A DNA stretch of 13,049 nucleotides, taken from contig JABDJZ010000221.1 of NCBI GenBank assembly GCA_013003255.1, positions 1 to 13,049 of the forward strand, written 5' to 3'. Each line of letters opens with the position of its first letter. Positions within the stretch are counted from its first letter, which is position 1. The notes beneath the pieces are model-generated. The model made no database searches, was not told the DNA's origin, and saw nothing but the letters and a program-made list of their open reading frames with translations. Below, one piece after another: positions 12,413-13,049 of the stretch. Made by a program: the position numbers and the translations under genes. The stretch comes from Rhodothermales bacterium. Lineage in GTDB: Bacteria > Bacteroidota > Rhodothermia > Rhodothermales > UBA10348.

Positions 12413-13049
12413 CGCCTGCAGCGCGCGCCTTCTGGTAGTACGCGGCCGCCAGCTCGGTACCCCGTTCTCGAACCGGATCTGCAGCCGGACTGGCCAGGAC
12501 CGCATCTGCGCCCAGTCGCTCAATGCGTGCGCGACCTCCTGCAAACGGACGTCCGGCGTAGTACACCTGATCGATGGCCCTTTCTGACCAGGGCGGGTTT
12601 TCCAGAAACCCGCGCAGTCCGGCATTGCCCTGCGCCCCGCCGGCCCACCAGGCCACCAGTATGGAGTGTGGCTGCCCTCTTCCCTGGTCTTCTTCAAGTG
12701 CAAGAACCCGCGCCGCTTCAAGGAGACCGGCCGCCGCGATCCCGGACGCCTCAGGATCCAGCAGGGTCGGACCAGAGGGGTCCGCGCCCGAATCAAGATT
12801 TGCACCCAGGACAACCAGCCGATTCCGTTCGACGGGGTGGGATCCCGGAATGATGCCCATCACGTGTACATACCCCGCAGCCGGATCGAAGGCGGCCTCG
12901 ATCGAAATCCGAACGTTCAGCGCCCCTTCGAGGGCACTGGTGTTAGGGCCCGAAATGCGAAGCCACCGCTCCGTGGCCATCTGGACCATCCCAAGCGGAA
13001 GCGCCCGGTCCGAGCGACCAGGCCGGGGGCTACCCAGCATGATCAGTGC
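12408..13049 (-). CDS. M28-peptidase-like protein, apparently lacking metal ligands (5' part outside window)
   Basis: The frame is open to the right edge, so the N-terminus is missing and 213 codons are visible; an internal ATG at 13040 is probably not the start. The fold signature resembles M28 (Zn aminopeptidase-like): VMGIIPGSHPVERNRLVVLG, then ANLDSG, LLDPEASGIAAAGLLEAARV, HSILVAWWAGGAQGNAGLRG and FLENPP. Compared with the family pattern GAHYDH / ADDNASG / GEEQG, the ligand His is Asn, the bridging Asp is Pro and the two Glu of GEEQG are Gly and Ala. The protein also ends about 70 residues after that motif with no visible C-terminal His ligand. It may be a binding or scaffold homologue or a decaying gene. 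Alignment was by eye and the missing N-terminus could hold another domain. It converges with the barrel gene, 65 nt between stops. Confidence 0.6.
   Translation of the reverse strand, partial: ALIMLGSPRPGRSDRALPLGMVQMATERWLRISGPNTSALEGALNVRISIEAAFDPAAGYVHVMGIIPGSHPVERNRLVVLGANLDSGADPSGPTLLDPEASGIAAAGLLEAARVLALEEDQGRGQPHSILVAWWAGGAQGNAGLRGFLENPPWSERAIDQVYYAGRPFAGGRARIERLGADAVLASPAADPVRERGTELAAAYYQKARAAGG

Noticed and set aside
1..13049. tRNA, rRNA, CRISPR array, IS element or prophage genes
   Set aside because: No cloverleaf-like sequence, regularly spaced repeat array, transposase or integrase frame was seen; almost all bases are covered by the listed genes.

Overview
The window is GC-rich, densely packed chromosomal bacterial DNA. 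The gene content points to the Bacteroidota/Rhodothermota group, probably a Rhodothermia-like lineage: a YfhO-type membrane protein of the Bacteroidota kind, a YbbR-like protein, an OMP_b-brl/PorT-like beta-barrel, and the futalosine-independent menaquinone genes menF, menD and menH. The taxonomic call is inference from family content, not from a marker gene. All genes except one are on the minus strand, so they are described here from right to left.

Right end (11546-13049). An N-terminally cut M28-peptidase-like gene on the minus strand (12408-13049) converges on a plus-strand outer-membrane barrel gene (11698-12342). The two meet in a degenerate 38-bp tandem duplication carrying a perfect 19-bp direct repeat. 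A 12-bp bulged hairpin followed by TTTT lies in the divergent gap between the barrel gene and plsC.

Middle (7618-11545). plsC (acyltransferase) and gatC (amidotransferase subunit) are followed by a strong-looking minus-strand promoter (TTGACA, 18 bp, TATATT). Its -35 box starts directly after the gatC stop codon. Immediately downstream are two bacterial microcompartment shell genes. The first is a minimal BMC-H protein. The second is a BMC-H domain with a changed pore loop, a basic Pro/Ala-rich linker and a C-terminal Rho_N/SAP-like helical domain. They are followed at 8-11 nt spacing by ybbR and an EamA-type exporter. No cargo enzyme, BMC-T or BMC-P gene is present, so this looks like an orphan or satellite shell-protein pair. 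It is the most unusual item in the window.

Left-middle (2401-7539). A tight, mostly overlapping cluster: an unrecognised four-helix membrane protein, a histidine phosphatase, menF (isochorismate synthase), menD (SEPHCHC synthase) and menH (SHCHC synthase). The three men genes give consecutive steps from chorismate to SHCHC, the precursor of o-succinylbenzoate. menC, menE, menB and menA are not in the window.

Left end (1-2256). A large YfhO-family multi-pass membrane protein whose C-terminus runs off the window. No tRNA, rRNA, CRISPR array, insertion sequence or prophage gene was seen.
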